64,000 bases of DNA from Burkholderia cepacia (GTDB taxonomy: Bacteria; Pseudomonadota; Gammaproteobacteria; Burkholderiales; Burkholderiaceae), in NCBI RefSeq assembly GCF_001039005.1, contig NZ_LDWR01000018.1:124001-188000 (forward strand), written 5' to 3'. Shown piece by piece: positions 43,369 through 51,829 of this stretch. The notes below the pieces were generated by a model, which saw only the letters and a program-made list of their open reading frames with translations, was not told the origin of the DNA and made no database searches. Positions within the stretch are counted from its first letter, which is position 1, and each line of letters starts with the position of its first letter. The translations under genes and the position numbers were made by a program.

Positions 43369-44715
43369 TCAAGCCGACAGCGAAGGCCGCGCCGGCCCGG
43401 ACGAATCGAGCGGCAGCGCGACGACGGCTTCCAGGCCGCCGCCCTCGCGGTCGCGAAACGTCAGCGATCCGCCGTGCAGGCGCGCGATCCGCTCGACGAT
43501 CGCGAGGCCGAGGCCGGTGCCGCCCGCATGGCTGCGCGCGTTCGCGCCGCGGCTGAACGGCGCCTTGAGCCGTTCGAGTTCCGCGGCGCCGATGCCGTTG
43601 CCGCGATCGCTGACCACCGCGTACGCGATGCCCCGTTCGGTCCAGGTACGCACGCCGAGGCCGGTACGGCCGTACACGACGGCGTTCTGCATCAGGTTCA
43701 TCAGCAGCCGCATCAGGCCGATCGGGCGGAACGCGAACGCGGGCACGTCGCCTTCGTCGAATTCGAATTCGTGACCGAGCCCCGCGAAATCCGCGACGAG
43801 CTGGCCGATCAGCGCATTCAGGTCGCCGGGTTGCGGTGTCTCGCGCTCTCCGCTGCCCGCGTAGTCCATGAATTGCTGCAGGATCGTATCGATCTGGTCC
43901 AGGTAATGCTCGGCCGATGCGGTGAGCGCGTCGTGCGTGCCGCGCGGCAGCGCCATCGCGAGCGCAAGGCGCAGCTTGGTGAGCGGCGTGCGGATGTCAT
44001 GCGACACGCCGGCCAGCATCAGCGAGCGGGTCGCTTCCGCCTGTTGCAGCGCGTCGGCCATCCGGTTGAACGCGCGGCTCACGTCGGCGATTTCGGTCGG
44101 GCCGTCGGTGGGCAGCGGCGGCGGGCGCTCGCCCGCGCTGACGCGCTGCGCCGCGCGTGCCAGCGCGTCGAGTGGCCGGTTCAGGTGGAGCTGGATCAGG
44201 TAGCCGGTCAGCGCCGCGAGTAGCGCCAGCCCGACCGACAGCACGAGCGCCGTCGTGATGCCGCTCGCCTGCGCGTCGGCGGCCATCGGCAGCGGCACCC
44301 AGACCGGCGAGCCGGCCGCATGCAGCCGGATCCACAGGCGTTCGTCGTCGCCCGACTGCCAGCGCGCCGGGAGGTCGGGCGGCAGGTGGCGTTCGAGTGC
44401 CTGCATGAACACGTCGCGCTGCCAGGTACGGAAGAAGGCCGCCAGGCTCGGCGCATGCGGTGGCGCGGCGGGCGGCGGCGATGCCTGGCCGCCGAGCTGC
44501 GCGACCATCGTGCGGCCCCTGTCGGCCGGCATGCCGGCGAGCGTGCGGTCGAGCAATTGCACGTAGTCGGAGAAGATGATCGATGCGCGCTCGATGCGCG
44601 GGCGTTGCACGTAGTGCAGCAGCACGACGAGCGAACAGACGAGCGACAACGCGACGAGCGCGACCAGCAGCGCGATGTTGCGCGCGAGCAGCGAGCGCGG
44701 CAGCGGGAATCGCAT
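43369..44715 (-). CDS. Sensor histidine kinase (EnvZ/RstB-like)
   Basis: 448-aa membrane kinase. Two transmembrane helices (about 12-35 and 152-175) enclose a periplasmic domain of about 115 residues. HAMP, then dimerisation domain with phospho-His in AGVSHDIRTPLTKLRLA, then ATPase domain with N-box LLMNLMQNAVVYG and GTGLGLAIVERI. Its start overlaps the stop of the upstream response-regulator gene (TGATG). Forms a two-component system with that regulator; signal unknown. The neighbour with EF-hand motifs could hint at calcium or divalent cation response, but that is speculation. Confidence 0.92.
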   Translation of the reverse strand: MRFPLPRSLLARNIALLVALVALSLVCSLVVLLHYVQRPRIERASIIFSDYVQLLDRTLAGMPADRGRTMVAQLGGQASPPPAAPPHAPSLAAFFRTWQRDVFMQALERHLPPDLPARWQSGDDERLWIRLHAAGSPVWVPLPMAADAQASGITTALVLSVGLALLAALTGYLIQLHLNRPLDALARAAQRVSAGERPPPLPTDGPTEIADVSRAFNRMADALQQAEATRSLMLAGVSHDIRTPLTKLRLALAMALPRGTHDALTASAEHYLDQIDTILQQFMDYAGSGERETPQPGDLNALIGQLVADFAGLGHEFEFDEGDVPAFAFRPIGLMRLLMNLMQNAVVYGRTGLGVRTWTERGIAYAVVSDRGNGIGAAELERLKAPFSRGANARSHAGGTGLGLAIVERIARLHGGSLTFRDREGGGLEAVVALPLDSSGPARPSLSA

Positions 44716-45428
44716 CACGGCTCGACGCCGGCCACCAGCATGTAGCCGATGCCCCAGACCGTCTTGATGAAGCGCGGCTTGCCGGGATCCTCCTCGACGA
44801 TCTGGCGCAGCCGCAGGATCTGCACGTCGACGCTGCGGTCGAGCGCCGCGTGGTCGCGGCCGCGTGCACGAGCGAGCAGGTTCTCGCGGCTCACCGCGCG
44901 GTTCGGCGACGAGCCGAGCGCGTGCAGCAACAGCATCTGCGCGGAATGGATCTCGACGGGCACGCCGTCGCGCATCAGCGTCTGCTGGCCGACGTCGAAC
45001 GTGAACGCGCCGAAGCGCAGCTGCTGCGACGTCACCGTCGGCTCGCCGGCCGCCATCTTCTGCCGCCGCAGCAGCGCGCGGACGCGGGCAACGAGTTCGT
45101 CGGGGAGGAACGGCTTCGCCAGGTAATCGTCGGCGCCCGTCTCGAGGCCGACGACCTTGTCGGCCGCGTCGCCTTTCGCGGTGAGCATCAGGATCGGCAG
45201 CGTGTGGCCTTCCGCGCGCAGGCGCCGGCACACGCTCAGGCCGTCCTCGGGTTCCATCATCAGATCGAGCACCAGCAGGTCGTAGGGTTCGCGCTGCAGC
45301 AGGCGGTCGAGCCGCTTGCCGTCGGCGACCGCGCGGACCTGGAAGCCGTGGCCGGTCAGGAAGCGCTGCAGCATGTTGCGCAGCTCGGCTTCGTCATCGA
45401 GCACGACGATCCTGCAGGACTGTTCCAT
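44715..45428 (-). CDS. OmpR/PhoB-family response regulator
   Basis: 237 aa. Receiver domain with acidic pair DDE (about 10-12), phosphoacceptor in LLVLDLMME, and Lys in YLAKPF. Winged-helix C-terminal domain (RFGAFTFDVGQQTLM; SVDVQILRLRQIVEEDPGKPRFIKTVWGIGYM in part). Start at 45428 after GGGAGG. First gene of the operon with the histidine kinase (TGATG overlap). Targets unknown; the EF-hand gene immediately upstream (47 bp) is in the same direction and may be in the same operon. Confidence 0.94.
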   Translation of the reverse strand: MEQSCRIVVLDDEAELRNMLQRFLTGHGFQVRAVADGKRLDRLLQREPYDLLVLDLMMEPEDGLSVCRRLRAEGHTLPILMLTAKGDAADKVVGLETGADDYLAKPFLPDELVARVRALLRRQKMAAGEPTVTSQQLRFGAFTFDVGQQTLMRDGVPVEIHSAQMLLLHALGSSPNRAVSRENLLARARGRDHAALDRSVDVQILRLRQIVEEDPGKPRFIKTVWGIGYMLVAGVEP

Positions 45429-45475
45429 CGGCTGCCTCCCGGTGCGTGCCGCGCGGCCGGACTGATCGTCCGGGT

Positions 45476-45781
45476 TCAGCGGGCCGCCATGCGCTGGCGC
45501 ATGAAGCTGGCGATCTGCGCGAGCGTGACGTAGCCGTTGCGCTGCGCGTCGATCTCGTCGAAATGCTGCGCAACCATCGGCATGCCCGCGGCGGCCTGCT
45601 CGCGGGTGAGCTTGCCGTCGTGCGTCGTGTTCGCGCTGGCGAAGCGGGTCTGCAACTGCATCAGCGCATGTTCGACGCGAGCACCGCCGTTCGCCGCGCC
45701 CGGCGGCACCTGCTGGGCCGACGCTGCTGCTGAGACGATACACAAAACGACGACGGCAATCATCTTCTTGATGGACTTCAT
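45476..45781 (-). CDS. Secreted EF-hand protein (101 aa)
   Basis: Signal peptide (VVVLCIVSAAASA) then two EF-hand-like loops: THDGKLTREQA (about 53-63) and DAQRNGYVTLAQI (77-89). Loop positions 1-3-5-12 are only partly acidic, so calcium affinity may be low. Ribosome-binding site AAGGAG. Lies 47 bp upstream of the OmpR-type regulator and probably is co-transcribed, making it a possible accessory sensor or target of the two-component system. Confidence 0.85.
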   Translation of the reverse strand: MKSIKKMIAVVVLCIVSAAASAQQVPPGAANGGARVEHALMQLQTRFASANTTHDGKLTREQAAAGMPMVAQHFDEIDAQRNGYVTLAQIASFMRQRMAAR

Positions 45782-45871
45782 GGGGTTTCTCCTTGCGTGG
45801 CCGACGGTCTGCGCCGGCCGGGTGGTTGATGAAACTGAAACGGATGGAAAACGAAACGGATTGATGCCGGG

Positions 45872-46966
45872 TCATGCCCAGTGAGCGGGCACCCAGATGC
45901 GGCCGGCCCAGTGCGCGGGCACCCAGACGACGGCGCGCGGCGGGTGAGCGACATACACGGCGCGCGGCGCGACGTACACGGAACGCGGCAGCGGCGGCGC
46001 GAGGTACAGGACCTTCGGCGGCGGCGGTGCGACGTACACGATGCGCGGTGCGGGGGCGGGTGCGATCACGACGGCTTTTGGCGGTGCAACATGCACGACC
46101 TTCGGCGGCGGCGTGACGACGACGGCGGCCGGCGCGGGCGGCGGTGCCTCGACCACGACAGCGGCCGGTACCGGCGTCGGAGCAGGCGCTGCGACAGCGA
46201 CCGCGGCGGTGGTCGGCGGTGCCGTCACGACCACCGCGGCCGGCGGGGGCGGTGCGACGGGCACCGGCACAGGAACGGGCACCGGCACCGTTCCCCCCGC
46301 CACGACAACCGTGCCACCTGCCGCCGTGCTGCCGTGGATCACCGTCGTGCCGCCGGTCGAGACCGTGCCGCCGTGCACGACCGTCGAGCCGCCCGACGTC
46401 GTCACGACGCCCGGCGCCACGCGCGTCGCGCTGCCGGAATGCGTGACGCTCCCGCCGTCCGTGCCCGTCACGGTGCCCGAGCGCGAGCAGGTCGAGCCTG
46501 CGCAATTCGTCGACGCAGTGTGGCTGGCCGTGTTGCCGCCGGAACCCGTGATCGTGCCGCTCGACGAGTACTGGCCCGGGCCGTTGCGCGTCACGCTGCC
46601 CGACGTCGTCGCGCTGCGGCCGTCCGAGCCCGTCAGCGAACCCGTATGCGAGCAGGTGCCGCTCGCGCAGCTCGTGTCGCCGCTGTGCTCGACCGAACGC
46701 CCGTTCGGGCCGACGGCCGTGCCGCTGTTCGAGAACTGGCCGGGTGCGGTGCGCGTGACGGTGCCGGTATTGGTCGCGAGGCCGCCGCCGGGGCCGATCA
46801 CGCCGCCCGCATGCGAGCAGCTGCCACCGCCGCATGAGCCGGCGTGCGCGCCGCTGTAGGTGCCGCGCGGCGTGTAGGCCGTGCCGTGGCCGGACCAACC
46901 GGCGAAGGCCGGCGCGCTGGCGAGCGTGACGAGTGCGGCGGCGGTGAGAAGGAAGCGGGTTTTCAT
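45872..46966 (-). CDS. Exported repeat-rich protein with WVPAHWA C-terminal motif (364 aa)
   Basis: Signal peptide (LTAAALVTLASAPAFA) then Gly/Ser/Thr-rich repeats of about 43-44 residues, each with a TxTxxxPGQ(Y/F)SxSGT block and a CxxGxCS(H/R) pair: SCGGGSCSHAG, SCASGTCSHTG and NCAGSTCSRSG. Next comes a Pro/Val/Ala-rich segment, and the end carries two WVPAHWA motifs, similar to YXWVPGHW-type tails of other exported proteins. Regular Cys pairs suggest disulphide-linked modules. Starts at 46966. Likely a surface or matrix protein; no proven function. Architecture parallels the Ala/Pro-repeat gene at 9619-11382. Confidence 0.82.
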   Translation of the reverse strand: MKTRFLLTAAALVTLASAPAFAGWSGHGTAYTPRGTYSGAHAGSCGGGSCSHAGGVIGPGGGLATNTGTVTRTAPGQFSNSGTAVGPNGRSVEHSGDTSCASGTCSHTGSLTGSDGRSATTSGSVTRNGPGQYSSSGTITGSGGNTASHTASTNCAGSTCSRSGTVTGTDGGSVTHSGSATRVAPGVVTTSGGSTVVHGGTVSTGGTTVIHGSTAAGGTVVVAGGTVPVPVPVPVPVAPPPPAAVVVTAPPTTAAVAVAAPAPTPVPAAVVVEAPPPAPAAVVVTPPPKVVHVAPPKAVVIAPAPAPRIVYVAPPPPKVLYLAPPLPRSVYVAPRAVYVAHPPRAVVWVPAHWAGRIWVPAHWA

Positions 46967-47705
46967 CGGGTGTCCTTGCGGTTCGTTGCGGTGCACGCAG
47001 TGGCGTGGCGACGGGACGAACTTTAGGACGGCGACGCGCGCCAGTCGCGTCATAAAAGATGTCGCGGTGTTACATGTGGCGCGTTGCTTTTCGGTACGAA
47101 GAATGCGTGCATCGGCCGCGCCGATCGTCGGCGTGCCGCACCACGCAAGGCCGACGGCGATGCAGTCGCGTGAGGGAGGCAGGCAACGGTGTCGATCGAC
47201 GCGTGTCCTGCGCAGTCCGAACCGGTGTCGCTGTGACATGCGGCGACATATTTGCCGACTGAAACATGCATGCGCTGCGTTGAGCCATGTATATCGAACG
47301 CGGATAGTGCTGCACGTAGAACCGGAGCACGCGTCACCTCGACATTCGGTCGCAGTCGCGTACCGTTCGACGATTGTCCCGGCGCTCGGAAACCGCAGTG
47401 TTCGTATGTCGCGCATCCGCATCCGTCGACAACCGGCACGCACACGGTCGACCGGCTCCGCCACGACACACGGCGACATATTTCACGCGCGACATGTTCA
47501 CGCCGGGCCATCAACCGGCAAACCGCCAGTCCGCAAGCGCCCGCGACCGCCGTCCGTCGCACGAACGTGCTTCACCGCGACATACGGCGACACATTTCCC
47601 GCGTGGTTTTTCCGTTCCGCGCCTACTACAGTGCGCTTCATTCGACGCGACGGCGGCACGTGCCGCACATGACGCGTCCGACTTCAACCGCAGGAACGAC
47701 CCATC
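46967..47705. other. Intergenic region with three spaced 25-bp repeats
   Basis: 740 bp between divergent genes with no convincing ORF. Copies at 47233-47257, 47463-47487 and 47577-47601 share GACAYRCGGCGACAYATTT (Y = C/T, R = A/G) in the same orientation. Spacing is 230 and 114 bp. They could be binding sites or remnants of a repeat family. Confidence 0.7.
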
Positions 47706-48614
47706 ATGCTCACGACCACCGGCAAGCTCGCCTACTTCGTCACACTTTTCATCATCGCCGTCTCGCTCGTCGAGGCGGCCGTGCTCACCTGGCGCCGCAG
47801 CCGCCAGCCCGAACCGTTCGACTGGAACGAGGTCTGGCTGTCGCTGGCCGATCTCGCGGGCCGCAAGCTGCTCGCGCTGGTGCCGCTGTCGCTCGCGACG
47901 CCGGTCTTCGATTTTGCGTGGGCGCACCGGCTCTTCACGATCCCGCTCCACAGCGTCGCGCTCGCGCTGCTCGTGTTCGTCGGCCAGGAGTTCTGCTACT
48001 ACTGGTATCACCGCGCGTCGCACCGCGTGCGCTTCTTCTGGTCGACCCATGCGGTGCACCATTCGCCGAACCAGTTGACGCTGTCGTCCGCATTTCGTCT
48101 CGGCTGGACCGGCAAGATCGCCGGCGCCGCGATGTTCTTCACGCCGCTCGTCTGGCTCGGCGTGCGTCCGGAAGCCGTGCTCGCGATCCTGTCGTTCAAC
48201 CTGATGTACCAGTTCTGGCTGCACAACACGTGGATGCCGAAGCTCGGCTGGCTCGAATACGTGTTCAACACGCCGTCCGCGCATCGCGTGCACCATGCGT
48301 CGAACCTCGACTATCTCGATGCGAACTACGGTGGCGTGCTGATCGTGTTCGACCGGCTGTTCGGCACCTATGTCGCCGAGCGCGCCGACGAGCCGTGCCG
48401 CTACGGCCTCGTCACGCCGACCCGCTCGCGCAATCCGTTCGTCGTCGAACTCGAGCACTGGGCGAGCCTGGCCCGCGACGTCGCGACGGCCCGCGACGTG
48501 TGGACCGCGATCCGTTTCGTGATGCTGCCGCCGGGCTGGCGTCCGGGCAATCAGGGCGAAACGACGGAGGAGCTGCGTCGCCGCAGCCTCGTCGCCGTGC
48601 GCACGGACGCGTGA
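47706..48614 (+). CDS. Sterol desaturase/fatty-acid hydroxylase family membrane protein
   Basis: 302-aa integral membrane di-iron enzyme. Histidine boxes HRASH (about 101-105), HAVHH (116-120) and HRVHH (about 197-201) are all present, between hydrophobic helices. Bacterial members hydroxylate or desaturate lipids, fatty acids or hopanoids; the substrate here is unknown. Length normal. The upstream region holds the three 25-bp repeats, which could be regulatory. No close partner gene: the following SDR gene starts 146 bp downstream and may or may not be co-transcribed. Confidence 0.93.
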   Translation: MLTTTGKLAYFVTLFIIAVSLVEAAVLTWRRSRQPEPFDWNEVWLSLADLAGRKLLALVPLSLATPVFDFAWAHRLFTIPLHSVALALLVFVGQEFCYYWYHRASHRVRFFWSTHAVHHSPNQLTLSSAFRLGWTGKIAGAAMFFTPLVWLGVRPEAVLAILSFNLMYQFWLHNTWMPKLGWLEYVFNTPSAHRVHHASNLDYLDANYGGVLIVFDRLFGTYVAERADEPCRYGLVTPTRSRNPFVVELEHWASLARDVATARDVWTAIRFVMLPPGWRPGNQGETTEELRRRSLVAVRTDA

Positions 48615-48627
48615 ACGGCGCTACGCT

Positions 48628-48675
48628 GTCGGCACGTCGGCACGTCGGCACGTCGGCACGTCGGCACGTCGGCAC
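48628..48675 (+). repeat. Six copies of an 8-bp tandem repeat
   Basis: GTCGGCAC repeated six times without change, beginning 14 bp after the hydroxylase stop codon, followed by a degenerate unit (GCCGGCCA). Perfect identity indicates recent slippage; the repeat is outside any gene. Confidence 0.97.
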
Positions 48676-48759
48676 GCCGGCCACACGTGCCCGTGCCGAG
48701 GCCGACATCACATATCCTCACGCATCATCAAACCACCCTCGATCCAGGAGAGAACATCG

Positions 48760-49473
48760 ATGGAACATGACCTGAAAGGCAAGGCAGTCGCGATTACCGG
48801 CGGATTCGGCCATCTGGGCGTCGCGACGGCCGCATGGCTGGGCGAGCGCGGCGCACGCGTCGCGCTGATCGGCCGCGGCGCGGTGTCGGCCGAGCAGGTG
48901 CTGCCCGGCGTGCCGGCCGACGCGCTGCGCATCGGCGGCATCGATCTCGTCGATCCGCAGGCCGCCGCGCGGGCGCTCGACATCGTAAAGCGCGAGTTCG
49001 GCCGGGTCGACGCGCTGCTGAACATCGCGGGCGCCTTCGTGTGGCAGACGATCGCCGACGGCGACGCCGCCACGTGGGACCGCATGTACGAATTGAACGT
49101 GAAGACCGCGCTGAATGCATCGAAGGCCGCGCTGCCGCATCTGTTCGCGAGCCCGGCCGGCCGCATCGTCAACATCGGCGCGGGCGCGGCGTTCAAGGCC
49201 GGCGCGGGCATGGGCGCATACGCGGCCGCGAAGGCCGGCGTCGCGCGGCTTACCGAGGCGCTGGCGGCCGAACTGCTCGACCGCGGCGTGACGGTGAACG
49301 CGATCCTGCCGAGCATCATCGATACGCCGCCGAACCGCGCGGACATGCCCGACGCGGATTTCACGCGCTGGGTGCGGCCGGAACAGATCGCGGCGACGAT
49401 CGGATTCCTGCTGTCGGCCGACGCGCAGGCGATCACCGGCGCGTCGATTCCGGTGAACGGCCGCGTGGCGTAG
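48760..49473 (+). CDS. SDR oxidoreductase (237 aa)
   Basis: Short-chain dehydrogenase with TGGFGHLG cofactor motif near residue 14, NIAGAFVW, and Y-x3-K in AYAAAKAGVA. It lacks the usual Ser-Ser before the Tyr (NIGAGAAFKAGAG lies at that position), so the catalytic triad is unusual; activity may differ from classical members. Ribosome-binding site AGGAG. It precedes creB by 79 bp but is probably independent. Substrate unknown. Confidence 0.88.
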   Translation: MEHDLKGKAVAITGGFGHLGVATAAWLGERGARVALIGRGAVSAEQVLPGVPADALRIGGIDLVDPQAAARALDIVKREFGRVDALLNIAGAFVWQTIADGDAATWDRMYELNVKTALNASKAALPHLFASPAGRIVNIGAGAAFKAGAGMGAYAAAKAGVARLTEALAAELLDRGVTVNAILPSIIDTPPNRADMPDADFTRWVRPEQIAATIGFLLSADAQAITGASIPVNGRVA

Positions 49474-49552
49474 CGCGCCCGCGAACGGCTCGCGCGCGGT
49501 CCGGCCGTGCGTACAATGTCGCACCGGAAACGCGCGAGCCCAGCCTGACACC

Positions 49553-50260
49553 ATGAATCAGCCCAATATCCTGATCGTCGAAGATGAAATCGCGATCGCG
49601 GACACGATCGTCTACGCCCTCGGCACGGACGGCATGCAGACTGTCCACTGCACGCTCGGGCAGGCGGCGCTCGATCATCTGCGCGACACGCGCTTCGACC
49701 TGGTCGTGCTGGACGTCGGCTTGCCGGATCTCAGCGGCTTCGAAGTGTGTCGGCGGCTGCGCACCTTCACCGATGTGCCGGTGATCTTCCTCACCGCGCG
49801 GCACGACGAAATCGACCGGATCGTCGGGCTCGAAATCGGTGCCGACGATTACGTGGTCAAGCCGTTTTCGCCGCGCGAGCTGGCCGCACGGGTGCGCGTG
49901 ATCCTGCGCCGCTTCTACCGGACGGCCGCGCCGGAATCGATGCCTGCGCCGGCCGTGGCAAGTGCGCCCGTCGCACCGGGTTTCGTGCTCGACATCGACG
50001 GCGCGCGCGTATCGTGGCTCGGCCACGCGCTGGACCTCACGCGCTACGAATTCGGCCTGCTGGCGCTGCTCGTCCGGCACCCGGGGCGCATCTATTCGCG
50101 CGAACAGCTGATGGACCTCGTGTGGCAAGAGGCGCTCGATTCGGCTGACCGCACGGTCGACACGCACATCAAGACGTTGCGCGCGAAGCTGCGCGCGATC
50201 GATCCCGAGCGCGACCCGATCCGCACGCATCGCGGAATGGGTTATTCGCTGCAACCGTAA
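49553..50260 (+). CDS. creB: Response regulator CreB
   Basis: OmpR/PhoB-type regulator, 235 aa. Receiver with EDE (9-11 region), phosphoacceptor Asp in LVVLDVGLPD and Lys in VVKPFSP; winged-helix domain with RYEFGLLALLVRHPGRIYSREQLM. Followed by creC (14 bp) and creD in the order seen in Enterobacteria and Aeromonas. CreB binds TTCAC-N6-TTCAC sites; a phased set lies before creD. Known as a global metabolic/beta-lactam-related regulator. Confidence 0.93.
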   Translation: MNQPNILIVEDEIAIADTIVYALGTDGMQTVHCTLGQAALDHLRDTRFDLVVLDVGLPDLSGFEVCRRLRTFTDVPVIFLTARHDEIDRIVGLEIGADDYVVKPFSPRELAARVRVILRRFYRTAAPESMPAPAVASAPVAPGFVLDIDGARVSWLGHALDLTRYEFGLLALLVRHPGRIYSREQLMDLVWQEALDSADRTVDTHIKTLRAKLRAIDPERDPIRTHRGMGYSLQP

Positions 50261-50274
50261 CGACCGGCACCGCC

Positions 50275-51726
50275 ATGCATATCGGCCTGCGCATCTTCTT
50301 CGGCTTTTTCCTGATCGTCGGTCTTGCCGCGCTGATCACGCTGCGCGTGTTCGTGCAGGAGGTGAAGCCCGGCGTGCGCGAGGCGATGGAGGACACGCTC
50401 GTCGACACCGCGCAGGTGCTGGCGACGCTGGCCGCCGACGACATGGCGAACGGGCATATCGCCGACGGCGCCTTCGCGCGGCAGCTCGAGAAACTGCACG
50501 AAAACCCGGTCAGCGCGAACGTGTGGGGCATGCACAAGAACACGATCAGCTACCGCATCTACATCACCGACGCGCACGGTATCGTGCGTTACGACTCGGA
50601 CGGCGGCGCGGTCGGGCAGGACTATTCGCACTGGAACGACGTGTACCGGACGCTGCGCGGCGAATACGGCGCGCGCAGCACGCGTGCCGATCCGAACGAC
50701 GACAGCAGCACCGTGATGCACGTCGCTGCGCCGATCCGGCGCGGCAACGAGATCATCGGCGTGCTGACGATCGCGAAGCCGAACCAGACCGTCGCGCCGT
50801 TCATCGCGCGGAGCCAGCGCAAGATCATGCTGTACGGCGCATTGCTGATGGGCGGCGCGATCCTGATCGGCGCCGCGTGCACGTGGTGGCTGGTGCTCGG
50901 GTTGCGGCGCCTGCAGCGCTATGCGCGCGCGATCGCGGCCGGCGAGCGCGCGGCGATGCCGCTGCAGGGCGCGAGCGAGCTGGCCGAACTCGGGCGCGCG
51001 GTGGAAAGCATGCACCGGCGGCTGGAGGACCGGCAGTATGTCGAAACCTACATCCATACGCTCACGCATGAGATGAAGAGCCCTTTGGCCGCGATCAGCG
51101 GTGCGGCCGAACTGCTGCAGGAAGACATGCCGGTCGCGAACCGCCGGCGCTTCACCGAGAATATCCGCCGTCAGGCCGGCCGTCTCGAACAGATGATCCG
51201 CAAGCTGCTCGCGCTGGCCGAAGTCGAGCAGAAGCAGCACCTGTCGGTACACGAGCCGGTGGCGCTGCTGCCGGCGCTCGAGCAACTCGTCGACGATATC
51301 GAGCCGCGCGCACGCCAGCGCGGCGTGAGCCTGCGGATCGACGCGAACGGCACGGCCGATCCGTCGGTCGTCGAAGGCGATCCGTTCCTGCTGCGCCAGG
51401 CGCTCGGCAACCTGCTCGACAACGCGCTGGATTTCGCGCCGCAGGGCAGCACGATCCGGATCGCGCTCGAACGACAGCCGGCGGGCAGGGCACACGTCGC
51501 GGTGGTGCGCGTGACCGATGACGGCCCCGGCGTGCCCGACTACGCGCTGTCGCGCGTGTTCGAACGCTTCTACTCGCTGCCGCGCCCCGACGGGCAGGAT
51601 CGCAGCACGGGCCTCGGGCTGTGTTTCGTCCGCGAAGTCGCGACGCTGCACCGCGGCCAGGTCGCGCTCGCGAACCGCGACGAAGGCGGCGCGTGCGCGA
51701 CGCTGACGCTGCCGTCGGCGGGCTGA
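50275..51726 (+). CDS. creC: Sensor histidine kinase CreC
   Basis: 483 aa, with two membrane helices (about 5-25 and 183-205) around a periplasmic sensor (GIVRYDSDGGAVGQDYSHWNDVYRTLRG in part, typical of CreC), HAMP, HisKA with THEMKSPLAAISG, and HATPase with LGNLLDNALDFAPQG and STGLGLCFVREV. Starts 14 bp after creB. Senses metabolic state or envelope signals; partner of CreB. Confidence 0.93.
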   Translation: MHIGLRIFFGFFLIVGLAALITLRVFVQEVKPGVREAMEDTLVDTAQVLATLAADDMANGHIADGAFARQLEKLHENPVSANVWGMHKNTISYRIYITDAHGIVRYDSDGGAVGQDYSHWNDVYRTLRGEYGARSTRADPNDDSSTVMHVAAPIRRGNEIIGVLTIAKPNQTVAPFIARSQRKIMLYGALLMGGAILIGAACTWWLVLGLRRLQRYARAIAAGERAAMPLQGASELAELGRAVESMHRRLEDRQYVETYIHTLTHEMKSPLAAISGAAELLQEDMPVANRRRFTENIRRQAGRLEQMIRKLLALAEVEQKQHLSVHEPVALLPALEQLVDDIEPRARQRGVSLRIDANGTADPSVVEGDPFLLRQALGNLLDNALDFAPQGSTIRIALERQPAGRAHVAVVRVTDDGPGVPDYALSRVFERFYSLPRPDGQDRSTGLGLCFVREVATLHRGQVALANRDEGGACATLTLPSAG

Positions 51727-51732
51727 ACGCGC

Positions 51733-51781
51733 TTCACGCTCGCCACACATTCGCTTCACGCCGGCTTCAAGCGCCCTTCAC
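51733..51781 (+). promoter_or_regulatory. Cre-tag array upstream of creD
   Basis: Pentamers in exact 11-bp phase: TTCAC (51733), CACAC (51744), TTCAC (51755), TTCAA (51766), TTCAC (51777), each separated by 6 bp. The known CreB site is TTCAC-N6-TTCAC, so this is an extended set with two weaker members. It sits between creC and creD, 49 bp before creD. Confidence 0.85.
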
Positions 51782-51829
51782 CGGGCCTGATCATGCTGAC
51801 CGTATCTTCCACTCCGGTACCCGTCAGCA

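Noticed and set aside
46881..47672. Plus-strand ORFs in the gene-free region
   Set aside because: No ribosome-binding site, poor codon bias and no domain; they overlap the repeats.
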